Shown one piece after another: positions 7,247-14,914 of a DNA stretch of 64,000 bases. The stretch spans positions 1-64,000 of the forward strand of contig NZ_BJDM01000003.1 of NCBI RefSeq assembly GCF_005405145.1. Direction: 5' to 3'. A model generated the notes under the pieces. It worked only from the letters and a program-made list of their open reading frames with translations, made no database searches and was not told the DNA's origin. How positions within the stretch are numbered: position 1 is the stretch's first letter; every line of letters starts with the position of its first letter. The stretch is from Paucilactobacillus kaifaensis (lineage in GTDB: Bacteria > Bacillota > Bacilli > Lactobacillales > Lactobacillaceae). The position numbers and the translations under genes are program-made.

Positions 7247-7759
7247 TTAATTTCCTAAATGTTGAATAGCATAATCCGCTTGTTCTGCTGTAAATTGTTC
7301 ACCAGCAGTTGAAGTTAATTGTTCACGGATTGCATCTACAGACATAGCTTGATCATCTTGATAACTCTTTGCTTTGGCAAGAGCATTTTTATCCCAATTA
7401 ACACCCTTCAAATTCTTCATTGCATAATTAGCAGCGTCTTCTGAAAAGCCTTCACCAGAGTCAGAAGTTAATTGTGCTTTAACAGATGCTTCCGACATAT
7501 CCATTGTTGTTGCATAGGATTGAGCTTTGATTAGAGCATTTTTGTATTCTGTTGGCACTTTTTCTGATGAGGATGATGATTTTGCAGATGATGATTCGCT
7601 AGAGGATGAGCTACTGGATGTTGAACTTGATCCATTTCCCATTTGTGAACCCACACCAATAACGATAATAATAATTAAAACCCAGAACCAGAAACGTTTG
7701 TAGAATGGTTTCTTTTGTACATAAGTTTTTCCATCTTCACCCTGAATTTTTTTAGACAT
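7247..7759 (-). CDS. Ltp-like superinfection exclusion protein
   Basis: 170 residues. A basic N-terminus is followed by one membrane segment (about 21-38), a Ser-rich linker (about 42-66), and two copies of an Ltp repeat (about 73-115 and 122-170) with the pattern AL-x-x-A-x-S-Y, QLTS, GE-x-F, A-x-YA-x-x-x-L. The repeat family is that of Ltp of phage TP-J34, a host-surface lipoprotein that blocks DNA entry of related phages. Here there is no lipobox cysteine, so the anchor is a membrane helix. The start at 7759 is preceded by AGGAG. Upstream are ImmA and the repressor. Confidence 0.88.
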   Translation of the reverse strand: MSKKIQGEDGKTYVQKKPFYKRFWFWVLIIIIVIGVGSQMGNGSSSTSSSSSSSESSSAKSSSSSEKVPTEYKNALIKAQSYATTMDMSEASVKAQLTSDSGEGFSEDAANYAMKNLKGVNWDKNALAKAKSYQDDQAMSVDAIREQLTSTAGEQFTAEQADYAIQHLGN

Positions 7760-7856
7760 AATATACCTGACTCCTTGAATTTTATTTAACCAATGAGACC
7801 ACTTCATTAATTAGGTAGGCGGCTTTTATTGTCGTCAGCCATTCGGACAATACATA

Positions 7857-8261
7857 TTAATCATTACTATATAAAACTTGTTCAGCAGCATCTCGTAGAT
7901 GCTCAGGAACGGCGAACATTTCCATAAATGAATCGACGTCCACGTACTCATCTGGTTTATCTTCTAAATAATAGGATGCTAATAAATTTAATGCAGTAAT
8001 GTTAGCTTTTAATTCAATACCATATCTTGATGGTGTAAAATACAAAGCTCTCATTGAATGATCACCATTAACAATGTGCCCAATTTCATGAGCAAACTGT
8101 AATGGTATCTGTCGTTTATCCTTGTAATTCGTATTAACTATTATGGTACGTGACTCTGTGTTGGCAGCAGCTACAGTACTAGAATCTAAATGCTTTGTTA
8201 GAATAAACCCTATATTATGTTTCATAGCATAATTACATAAATCTATTACGATATCGTCCAT
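7857..8261 (-). CDS. ImmA/IrrE-type metallopeptidase
   Basis: 134 residues with the zinc motif HEIGH near residue 58, and a downstream helix with Glu as third-ligand candidate. Proteases of this family cleave the partner repressor to induce the prophage or element. It is separated from the repressor gene stop by 1 nt, so the two are co-translated or at least co-transcribed. Confidence 0.93.
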   Translation of the reverse strand: MDDIVIDLCNYAMKHNIGFILTKHLDSSTVAAANTESRTIIVNTNYKDKRQIPLQFAHEIGHIVNGDHSMRALYFTPSRYGIELKANITALNLLASYYLEDKPDEYVDVDSFMEMFAVPEHLRDAAEQVLYSND

Positions 8262-8262
8262 A

Positions 8263-8586
8263 TTATTTACCTCTTAACAGCCGTTTAATTAGTTCTTTGT
8301 CTTCATCGGGTATTGGTTTCCCATCAAATGTCATGATTACATCATCTGAATCATCTAGAGCAGCACCTAGGTCGATTTTAGTTGGTTCAATATTTTCTTT
8401 TTCACCAGTTAATTCCTCATATGTTGATCCGACTATCCGTGCTACTTCTTTTATAGTTGCCTTGGTGGGAACATGTGTCTTCCACCCATAGATAGCATTT
8501 TCGCTAAGTCCGGCTTTAATCGCAACTTCTTTTACATTCATTCCATGAATTTTTGCAAGTTTTTGAACTCTTTCAAATAGTGTCAT
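8263..8586 (-). CDS. CI-like phage repressor (XRE HTH)
   Basis: 107 residues. An N-terminal helix-turn-helix (about 5-60, with VKEVAIKAGLSENAIYGWK) is followed by an acidic C-terminal tail ending in PIPDEDKELIKRLLRGK. The short C-terminus lacks a LexA-type Ser-Lys autoprotease, in keeping with cleavage by the neighbouring ImmA-like protease. It probably binds the operators in 8619-8798 and maintains lysogeny. Confidence 0.93.
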   Translation of the reverse strand: MTLFERVQKLAKIHGMNVKEVAIKAGLSENAIYGWKTHVPTKATIKEVARIVGSTYEELTGEKENIEPTKIDLGAALDDSDDVIMTFDGKPIPDEDKELIKRLLRGK

Positions 8587-8618
8587 TTGGGCATTCCTCC
8601 AAATAACTGAAAATAAAA

Positions 8619-8634
8619 AGTATTATATTCGTAC
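8619..8634 (-). promoter_or_regulatory. Operator-like 16-mer over the repressor -10
   Basis: Minus strand GTACGAATATAATACT, 14 of 16 identical to the site at 8783-8798. It includes a TATAAT -10 for the leftward lysogeny operon. The -35 is weak. Confidence 0.6.
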
Positions 8635-8641
8635 AAATGTA

Positions 8642-8670
8642 TTGACATAAAGTACGAACGTCGTTATACT
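8642..8670 (+). promoter_or_regulatory. Strong rightward promoter in the switch region
   Basis: TTGACA, a 17-bp spacer and TATACT. Its spacer contains the dyad ACGAACGTCGT next to GTACGA, a probable repressor or Cro site. Transcription would start near 8677 and give a leader of about 185 nt before cro. That leader carries a 9-bp inverted repeat (AATAAGCAA / TTGCTTATT). Confidence 0.75.
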
Positions 8671-8765
8671 TTATTCATCAGCTAAGGTTATTAGCTAATA
8701 AGCAAAACAAAACGAACATGTTTAAACGTTGGCAGACGTGAGTTACATGACTTTTAATTGCTTAT

Positions 8766-8798
8766 TTAACTGTGCACTAATTGTACGACGATAATACT
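8766..8798 (+). promoter_or_regulatory. Second rightward promoter with operator over its -10
   Basis: TTAACT, 18 bp, GATAAT. The -10 lies inside GTACGACGATAATACT, the twin of the leftward operator at 8619-8634. This arrangement suggests that one protein controls both directions. Confidence 0.5.
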
Positions 8799-8861
8799 TT
8801 TTAGTCAATAACTTTTATAGCTGAAATTATTAATTAAAAAAGGAAGTAGGTGAACACATAC

Positions 8862-9044
8862 ATGTCAACACTTGAGAAACGGTTTAAGAAACGATTAATT
8901 GACAAAGAAATGAAGCAAGTTGAGGTTGCTAGACATTTTGAATGGTCGGATCAATATCTACGTCAATTAGTTACCGGAACAACTATGGGACCAGCAGCCG
9001 AGAAAAATTTGCAGAAGGTCAAAGAATATTTAGGAATGAAGTAG
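8862..9044 (+). CDS. Cro-like HTH protein
   Basis: 60 residues with a compact XRE-type helix-turn-helix (KQVEVARHFEWSDQYLRQL). It is the first rightward gene, opposite the repressor, the normal place for Cro. The ATG at 8862 is preferred; an in-frame GTG at 8850 overlaps the AGGAAGTAGG ribosome binding site. Confidence 0.85.
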   Translation: MSTLEKRFKKRLIDKEMKQVEVARHFEWSDQYLRQLVTGTTMGPAAEKNLQKVKEYLGMK

Positions 9045-9049
9045 GGGGA

Positions 9050-9211
9050 ATGGATGTGAAAAAAGTAATTACAGTTGAAGAAGAAAATGAATTAGCAGCA
9101 TCACTGGTTGAATTTGTACAAGAACACGAATTGACCACGTCACTATGGCAACATTTATCAACTTTGGTAATTAAAGAATTTCAGCAAAACGCAACAATAA
9201 AAAAAGAATGA
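9050..9211 (+). CDS. Small early phage protein of unknown function
   Basis: About 53 residues, acidic N-terminus (VEEENELAASLVEF), predicted helical, no membrane segment. GTAGGGGG precedes it; the GTG at 9056 has better spacing than the ATG at 9050, so the start is uncertain by two codons. It lies between cro and the antirepressor. Confidence 0.6.
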   Translation: MDVKKVITVEEENELAASLVEFVQEHELTTSLWQHLSTLVIKEFQQNATIKKE

Positions 9212-9262
9212 CCACCAATATTTTGGAGTAACTAATTATCTCAAATAGAAAGGAGCACCACA

Positions 9263-9976
9263 ATGAACGATTTAGTAATTATGAAAGAACAGCAAGCAGT
9301 AACAAGCAGCTTGCAGGTATCGGAAACGTTTGGAAAGAATCATCATGATGTCTTAGATGCCATCGACAATCTCACTCAGGAAAATCACGGAGTGAAAAAT
9401 ATGTTTTCAGAATCCCTATATACGAATAGCCGTGGCAGACAATATCGGCAAATCTTTATGAATCGCGACGGTTTTACATTATTGGCTATGGGATTCACTG
9501 GTACACGGGCATTAGGATTCAAACTTAAGTACATTGATGCATTCAATCAAATGGAACGACAGATTGAACAAACAGGTGGTTACCAAGTACCAACAAATAT
9601 GGCTGAGGCATTAAGACTTGCAGCTGATCAGGCTGAAAAAATTGAAGTATTGAAGCCTAAAGCATTATTCGCTGATGCAGTAGCAACTAGTCACACATCA
9701 ATTTTAGTTGGCGATCTAGCCAAGATTTTAAAACAGAACGGAATTGAAACAGGTGCACGTAGATTATTCAACTGGTTACGAGAACAGCATTACTTAATTA
9801 GTCGCAAGGGCGCTGATTATAATTCACCGACACAACGTTCGATGGAATTAGGGTTATTTGAAATTAAAGAATCAACACACATCAATGGTGATGGAGTAAC
9901 AGTTACTACTAAGACACCAAAAGTTACTGGCAAAGGGCAAAGCTACTTTATCAACAGATTTTTACAGGCAAACTAG
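9263..9976 (+). CDS. Phage antirepressor, Rha N-terminus plus ANT/KilAC C-terminus
   Basis: 237 residues. The N-terminal half (about 10-100) matches the pRha regulatory domain (VSETFGKNHHDVLDAID, RDGFTLLAMGFTG). The C-terminal half (about 125-235) matches the KilAC/ANT domain (SILVGDLAKILKQNGIETGARRLFNWLRE). Such proteins counter repressor activity or regulate early genes. AAAGGAGC precedes the ATG. Confidence 0.92.
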   Translation: MNDLVIMKEQQAVTSSLQVSETFGKNHHDVLDAIDNLTQENHGVKNMFSESLYTNSRGRQYRQIFMNRDGFTLLAMGFTGTRALGFKLKYIDAFNQMERQIEQTGGYQVPTNMAEALRLAADQAEKIEVLKPKALFADAVATSHTSILVGDLAKILKQNGIETGARRLFNWLREQHYLISRKGADYNSPTQRSMELGLFEIKESTHINGDGVTVTTKTPKVTGKGQSYFINRFLQAN

Positions 9977-10013
9977 GTGAGACATATGGGCAGAAATAAA
10001 GAAGGTGATTTAA

Positions 10014-10301
10014 ATGTTCAACATTGAGTTCAATGATCAAGCAAGTAAATCATTTTTAGAAACATTTACTCAGCAACTATTGGACAGTATGAAACCCCTA
10101 ATCGACAAACAACGTGACCATGATGAAATTGTTAATCAAACTTATTTACAAAAAAATGTATTTCACTGTCGTGCTGAGACTATGGCAGCAATTGTGAACA
10201 CAGCAGGGTTTCCACGAATGCAGTTAGGCGACAAAGAAAATTACAGCTACTCCCTTAAAGCAGTTGATGAATGGGTTAAGAACAATCAACTGCGAAATTA
10301 A
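10014..10301 (+). CDS. Small DNA-binding-like phage protein (DUF771-like)
   Basis: 95 residues. A helical N-terminus is followed by a winged-helix-like segment (TYLQKNVFHCRAETMAAIV...YSLKAVDEWV) similar to excisionase-like DUF771 proteins. No experimental function is known for that family. GAAGGTG precedes the ATG. It lies in the early operon after the antirepressor. Confidence 0.65.
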   Translation: MFNIEFNDQASKSFLETFTQQLLDSMKPLIDKQRDHDEIVNQTYLQKNVFHCRAETMAAIVNTAGFPRMQLGDKENYSYSLKAVDEWVKNNQLRN

Positions 10302-10307
10302 ACAAAT

Positions 10308-10324
10308 GACCGAGCTAAGGCAAT
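10308..10324 (+). repeat. 17-bp repeat GACCGAGCTAAGGCAAT, copy 2
   Basis: Identical to 6344-6360 and in the same orientation. It lies in the 39-bp gap between two early genes. Confidence 0.8.
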
Positions 10325-10340
10325 ATAGGGGGAATTAATT

Positions 10341-10460
10341 ATGTACGTGTTAATCGGAATATATTTACAGAAAATTATAGCAACAGGTGTATGGATTGCT
10401 GTTGGATATGGAATTGGAAAGGTTGGAAAAGATAAATTGTTTGGAGAAGGTGAAAAATGA
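10341..10460 (+). CDS. 39-residue membrane peptide
   Basis: ATG preceded by AGGGGGAATTAATT. The product starts MYVLIGIYLQKIIATGVWIA and forms one membrane segment followed by a Lys/Glu-rich tail. Its stop overlaps the next start by ATGA, which supports translation. Function unknown. Confidence 0.55.
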   Translation: MYVLIGIYLQKIIATGVWIAVGYGIGKVGKDKLFGEGEK

Positions 10461-10603
10461 TTAACGAAAATTATTATCTTATTCAAACAAATTTAATCTA
10501 CAAAAAAACCGACTTGAGCGGCAACTCAAATCGGCTAGATATGAAAAATATGATTAACAGAATCTTAGCACGATTGGGGATGTCACGCAATGGGACTCGA
10601 TAA
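10457..10603 (+). CDS. Small early phage protein, 48 residues
   Basis: Start overlaps the preceding stop (ATGA). No recognised family. The coding sequence contains the hairpin at 10509-10534, which looks like a minus-strand terminator, so the codons here are under a second constraint. It overlaps the start of the next gene by 14 nt. Confidence 0.4.
   Translation: MINENYYLIQTNLIYKKTDLSGNSNRLDMKNMINRILARLGMSRNGTR
10502..10534 (-). terminator. Minus-strand terminator-like hairpin inside the early operon
   Basis: Read on the minus strand: CCGATTTGAG, loop TTGCCG, CTCAAGTCGG, then seven T. All ten pairs form on the minus strand because the one imperfect pair becomes G-U. On the plus strand that position is an unpaired C/A and no T-run follows. 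Confidence 0.6.
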
Positions 10604-10790
10604 CCCAATTACAAAAGGTGTTGCCGATGAGTTCTGGGATGGTAACGGTCAACCAGCAAACAACAAGCGGGAACTAGCTGACGGAACGTCGTTCTACGAA
10701 GATGACTGGATCGATGGCGCACGCGATTATATTGCAAAGAACGGATTAACAGATTTTTTAGATTTGTGGTCAGAAAGGGTGAATAAATAA
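10590..10790 (+). CDS. Hypothetical phage protein, 66 residues
   Basis: Acidic soluble product (GVADEFWDGNGQPANNKREL...). Its stop overlaps the next ATG by one base (TAATG). A short open frame of this type is common ahead of DUF1351 genes in Lactobacillus phages, but I cannot assign a function. Confidence 0.65.
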   Translation: MGLDNPITKGVADEFWDGNGQPANNKRELADGTSFYEDDWIDGARDYIAKNGLTDFLDLWSERVNK

Positions 10791-11425
10791 TGAATTTAGA
10801 ACCAGTAGTATTTGATCGATTTGAAGCGACTAAGAAGAACTTAGGAAGTGTGTTAGATAAGTACCGGGATTTAGTTGTGACTGACGCTAAGCAGGCTAAA
10901 AAAGTAAGAGCTGGGTTAAACAAGCTTACTAAAGATATTGATGATCGAAAAAAGGAGCTTAAAAAGCCTTACGTTGACGCATACAAGGGTATGGAACAGC
11001 AAGTAAACGAACTCAAATCAATGATTCATGAAGTTAAAGAACCAATCGATGCACAAATCAAAACAATTGAGATGGGCGAAAAGCTACGCAGGGAAACGAG
11101 AGTTAAAGATTTGATTGCCGATATGGCATTTAGTTACCAAATCGACCCAGATAAGGTCGAGGTTAAATCGAAATGGTTAACCAAATCAATAAGTGATATT
11201 GAGCTTAAACGTGAAATTAGCGAGCAGTTAACGCTCATGAACCGGTTTAGTGTTGGCAAGCTACCAGACGGCATAAACAAGCAGTCAGGACAGTTTATTA
11301 ATGATGATGGTGAGATTGTTTATAAATACAGTGTCAGCCTTTACGTCACCGATGATGAGCTAGAAACGGTAGCTAGTTGTTTAGATGAAAATGAGATCCA
11401 TTACATGCAGAACAAGGAGGGATAA
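10790..11425 (+). CDS. DUF1351 phage protein
   Basis: 211 residues. An N-terminal long coiled-coil region (about 30-105, rich in Lys and Glu with KKELKKPYVDAYKG) precedes a mixed C-terminal domain. DUF1351 proteins are found next to phage recombination genes, and here the next two genes are a Sak4-like ATPase and an SSB-like protein. It probably assists recombination, but the biochemical role is unknown. Confidence 0.8.
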   Translation: MNLEPVVFDRFEATKKNLGSVLDKYRDLVVTDAKQAKKVRAGLNKLTKDIDDRKKELKKPYVDAYKGMEQQVNELKSMIHEVKEPIDAQIKTIEMGEKLRRETRVKDLIADMAFSYQIDPDKVEVKSKWLTKSISDIELKREISEQLTLMNRFSVGKLPDGINKQSGQFINDDGEIVYKYSVSLYVTDDELETVASCLDENEIHYMQNKEG

Positions 11426-11428
11426 ATA

Positions 11429-12145
11429 TTGGAAATTGTAAATGCAAAAAACATTAAACGAAACAAAAATTGGCGAGTGATTATTTACTCCAAGCCGGGT
11501 GTTGGTAAAACATCATCAATTAAGTATCTCAAAGGTAAGACGCTCGTGTTGGATTTAGATAATTCAGCCAAAGTGCTTGAGGGGTTGGATGTTGATGTTA
11601 TCCAATTTGATCGTTCAAAGCCAGAAGAAGAATTGATTGAGTTCTTGAAGCAGGCGACTGAGTTAACTAAAAAGTATGACAACTTAGTGATTGATAATAT
11701 TTCATCGCTTGAAAAGGATTGGTTTGTTGAAAAAGGACGTGCTTCACATAACGGCATTAGTAACGAACTGCAAGACTACAGTCAATGGACGAACTACTTT
11801 GCTCGCATCATGATTGTTGCTTACTCGTTAGACAACATCAATATCCTCACAACGGCATGGGAAACACAGAATGACGTAACTACCGAGACTGGCCAAACAT
11901 TCAGCCAGTACGCGCCGCAAATTAGAAAGAGTGTACGTGATGGTTTGTTAGGTATGGCTGATGTGGTCGGTCGAGTAGTTATCAATCCTAAGACTGGTGG
12001 CCGTGGTGTGATTCTACAAGGCAATGACGGAATCTTTGCCAAGAATCGATTAGATGACAGAACGTCAGCACCAATTGAAGAATTGTACAGCTTTGGATCA
12101 GAACAAAATAAAACAACAAAAAAAGAAGAAAAGGCAGGTAAATAA
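11429..12145 (+). CDS. Sak4-like RecA-fold recombination ATPase
   Basis: 238 residues with a TTG start placed well after AAGGAGGG. Walker A is SKPGVGKTS at 21-29; a Walker B-like LVIDNISSLEKDWF lies near 90. This is the RecA-core family of phage single-strand annealing proteins (Sak4, also called NTP-binding protein). It would work with the SSB-like protein encoded immediately downstream. Confidence 0.85.
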   Translation: MEIVNAKNIKRNKNWRVIIYSKPGVGKTSSIKYLKGKTLVLDLDNSAKVLEGLDVDVIQFDRSKPEEELIEFLKQATELTKKYDNLVIDNISSLEKDWFVEKGRASHNGISNELQDYSQWTNYFARIMIVAYSLDNINILTTAWETQNDVTTETGQTFSQYAPQIRKSVRDGLLGMADVVGRVVINPKTGGRGVILQGNDGIFAKNRLDDRTSAPIEELYSFGSEQNKTTKKEEKAGK

Positions 12146-12147
12146 TC

Positions 12148-12756
12148 ATGACTAAACATACACCAAACTATTCAAACATTCAGGAACACAGTTATGGACC
12201 ACTTCCAGAAGGAACTTACGAGATGGTAATCAACAAAGTGCAGGAAACAGCTACAAAAAGTGGTGCAGAGTCATTACAAATTGACTTGATTGTACGCAAC
12301 GATTTAGATGGTGTGCCTGAACTGAAAGGTACTAATGCACAATATCATAATCGCCATGTATTTAATGATAACTGGAAACGTAAAACAACTAAAGAATACG
12401 ATTTAGACGGCATGGATAGCATTTTGAAAGCTGTTGGCTGGCCAGATAAAAAAGCGGTAGATTATCCAGATGAATTTATCAAATTCATGTCGCGTAAGCC
12501 AGTTAAAGTTTTTGTAAAAACTGAAGATAATACTTATCAAGGCAAGACGACAGAAGTTAATCGAGTAGCTCCATGGAATTACAGTACCACTGATTTCCCA
12601 AACGTAGCACATAAATTTAAAACAGATGATATTAATGATGCAGCTAACAATGCACAAGCAGGGATGAACCAAGCTAGTACACAAAACGGTGCCAATGATC
12701 CGTTTGCTAATAATGGCAAGCCAATCGACATCTCAGATGACGATTTGCCATTCTAA
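12148..12756 (+). CDS. DUF669 SSB-like protein
   Basis: 202 residues with a DUF669 core (about 10-145) and a disordered C-terminus ending in the acidic tip SDDDLPF, which resembles the protein-interaction tail of single-strand binding proteins. The gene follows the Sak4-like ATPase by 2 nt, a typical pairing. Confidence 0.85.
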   Translation: MTKHTPNYSNIQEHSYGPLPEGTYEMVINKVQETATKSGAESLQIDLIVRNDLDGVPELKGTNAQYHNRHVFNDNWKRKTTKEYDLDGMDSILKAVGWPDKKAVDYPDEFIKFMSRKPVKVFVKTEDNTYQGKTTEVNRVAPWNYSTTDFPNVAHKFKTDDINDAANNAQAGMNQASTQNGANDPFANNGKPIDISDDDLPF

Positions 12757-12772
12757 ATTGGGGTGATGATCA

Positions 12773-13612
12773 ATGGCCAAACAAGGTTGGATAAAGATCT
12801 ACAGAAAAATAACTGATTCGCTTGTTTGGTCGGATCCTAATCTCCTGAAGATGTGGATCTTATGCCTAACTAAAGCGAGTCACGAAACAGGATCGTTTAA
12901 TTTCAACGGTAAAGAAATACTTTTGCACAGCGGTGAATTCGTCACAGGGCGCATAGCAATAGGCAATGAGTACAACTACGGTTCACCAAACCGCCATCAA
13001 ATTTCTGCTGACTCTGCATGGAGATTGCTAAAGAAATTAAAAAGTATGGAAATGTTGCACATCAAAACAACTACTAAATACAGCGTGGTTACAGTGATTA
13101 AGTGGGACGAGTACCAAGAAACTGCACAGCACACCGCCAACACTCCGCCATCAAACCGCCAACACTCCGCCACATACAAGAATGTAGAGAATGCTAATAA
13201 AGAACACTCTTTGTCGGGCAAACCCGACAGCACAAAAATTGATTTTGAAGATTTCTTTAATTGGTTTAATAAAAAAACTGGACGGCATTTTAAAAATGTT
13301 AAAGGTAATCGAACAAATATTAATAATCGAATTAAAGAAGGATACACCAAAGCTGATTTAGCAAAAGTGGTCGAATATAAAGCAAGCCAGTGGAAAAATG
13401 ATCCAGAAATGAATCAATTTTTACGACCTAGTACATTATTTATACCAAGTAAATTTGAAGGATATTTGAATGATGCTAATTCGGCTAATAATAAGCACAA
13501 AAAGGCCGAATCTACAGTAGTTGATGATATAGGAAATAAAGAAAAGCAGAAGGAACAAGCAGATGAGGCTACTAAAAAATATTTAGCAGCACATCCAGAA
13601 CTACAAGAATGA
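12773..13612 (+). CDS. Phage replisome organiser / replication initiator
   Basis: 279 residues. The N-terminal winged helix (about 1-115, WIKIYRKITDSLVWSDPNLLKMW) resembles DnaD-type and phage replication initiators. The C-terminal domain (about 155-235, FFNWFNKKTGRHFKN...LRPSTLF) matches the conserved phage C-terminal domain Phg_2220_C. The linker is encoded by the iteron-like repeats at 13133-13172, so the origin probably lies inside the gene. It would load the DnaB-type helicase encoded next. Confidence 0.88.
   Translation: MAKQGWIKIYRKITDSLVWSDPNLLKMWILCLTKASHETGSFNFNGKEILLHSGEFVTGRIAIGNEYNYGSPNRHQISADSAWRLLKKLKSMEMLHIKTTTKYSVVTVIKWDEYQETAQHTANTPPSNRQHSATYKNVENANKEHSLSGKPDSTKIDFEDFFNWFNKKTGRHFKNVKGNRTNINNRIKEGYTKADLAKVVEYKASQWKNDPEMNQFLRPSTLFIPSKFEGYLNDANSANNKHKKAESTVVDDIGNKEKQKEQADEATKKYLAAHPELQE
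13133..13172 (+). repeat. Iteron-like direct repeats, candidate phage origin
   Basis: ACCGCCAACACTCCGCCA occurs at 13133-13150 and again at 13155-13172. The 22-bp period is not a multiple of three, so the repeat is encoded in two frames and is not a protein repeat. A 6-bp hairpin GTCGGG-CAAA-CCCGAC lies 40 bp downstream. Confidence 0.7.
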
Positions 13613-13674
13613 ACTTGCCTGAACCACATGGGCTAAAAAAGAAAGAAAATTCCGCTAAAGAAAGAAGGACGTAG
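13609..13674 (+). CDS. Very short basic open frame, 21 codons
   Basis: ATGA overlap with the preceding stop, product MNLPEPHGLKKKENSAKERR plus one residue. The overlap and basic composition are the only support. It may be translated by coupling or may be chance. Confidence 0.25.
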   Translation: MNLPEPHGLKKKENSAKERRT

Positions 13675-13678
13675 CAAC

Positions 13679-14914
13679 GTGAATAATGATATTGAGGGTT
13701 CGATCATCATAGTTCTACTTAATGATCCACATTTAATTAACACTGTTGCAGTTAACTCAGAGTGGTTTGTTGATCACAATTACAAAGCTGTTTTTGATGC
13801 AATTGATGAGTTGGGGGGATCAGATGCCGAATTAATGAATATATATGGCAAGGCCAAGATGATTTATCCAGATCTTACACTATCTTTTCACGAGTTAATT
13901 AAGCTACAAGGGCAGTTTATTACTGCTGCTAATTTGTACAGCAATGTCAAATATTTGCACAAGTTGGCTGTTAAACGTGATGTTGATGTAGCTGTTAGAA
14001 ATTATCAGAAATCACCATTTGCAGAAACAGAGCAAGGATTATTGGATGCTCTTAATAATTTAAAAAATATTGGTGAAGTTGAAGATAGCGGTGATATCAA
14101 GAAGACACTGGAAGACCTGCAATATCGTTTAGACCATGAACAGCCTAGTGGCATTAAGACTTATAAGAAGTTGGATACATTGCTGGCCGGTGGATTATAT
14201 GGATCCATGTTGTTGACGATTGGTGCTCGCCCATCTGTTGGTAAGACAGCATACAGCGTCAATCTGGCCTATGAAATTTTGAAACAAGATCCAGAAATTC
14301 ATTTGGATTATTTCACCTTAGAAATGAGCAAACGAGAAATGATAAATCGTTTTGTTTCAAGAGACACTGGTTTTTCTAGTCAACTATTACGTAATCCAGC
14401 ATCTGAATTGAATGATATTCAAAAAGAAATTGTAAAGCGTGGGATGGGATGGATTGTAAGACACGATTTGCATATCTATGACAAGCTACCAACACTTGAT
14501 GGAATCGTTCAGACGATTAGACGAAATGCTGCTCAAATGGATAAGGATAAATATGTTGCGATCATAGACTATGTAGGCTTGATATCTGTTTCTGGTAATA
14601 AAGATCGTTGGATTGAGGTTGGCCAAATTACAAGAGAACTAAAAATTACGGCTAACGAGTTTGATGTTCCAATCATTGCATTAGCACAACTAAATCGTGG
14701 CATTGAATCAAGGAACGATAAAACACCACAGCTTAGCGATCTAAGAGAGTCAGGTTCTATTGAACAAGATAGTAACGTTGTAGGGTTCCTATATCGTCCA
14801 TATGAGGAGCAACGAGAAGTTGAACAACTAATTATCCAGAAGAACCGTGAAGGCTCTCTAGGACGAATTAATTACCATTTTAATGGTGAAGAAATGTTAT
14901 TTCAGGAGTTGTGA
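13679..14914 (+). CDS. Replicative DNA helicase, DnaB-like
   Basis: 411 residues with a GTG start after AAGGACG. The N-terminal DnaB-like region (about 1-110) is followed by a RecA-fold domain: Walker A GARPSVGKT at 182-190, Walker B VAIIDYVGL near 295, and the DnaB H4-type motif ALAQLNR near 330. It unwinds phage DNA during replication and is recruited by the upstream organiser. Confidence 0.95.
   Translation: MNNDIEGSIIIVLLNDPHLINTVAVNSEWFVDHNYKAVFDAIDELGGSDAELMNIYGKAKMIYPDLTLSFHELIKLQGQFITAANLYSNVKYLHKLAVKRDVDVAVRNYQKSPFAETEQGLLDALNNLKNIGEVEDSGDIKKTLEDLQYRLDHEQPSGIKTYKKLDTLLAGGLYGSMLLTIGARPSVGKTAYSVNLAYEILKQDPEIHLDYFTLEMSKREMINRFVSRDTGFSSQLLRNPASELNDIQKEIVKRGMGWIVRHDLHIYDKLPTLDGIVQTIRRNAAQMDKDKYVAIIDYVGLISVSGNKDRWIEVGQITRELKITANEFDVPIIALAQLNRGIESRNDKTPQLSDLRESGSIEQDSNVVGFLYRPYEEQREVEQLIIQKNREGSLGRINYHFNGEEMLFQEL

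Noticed and set aside
9981-10030. Short frame starting ATGGGCAGAAATAAAG before the 10014 gene.
   Set aside because: Only 13 codons, overlaps the next start, and lacks an adequate ribosome binding site.
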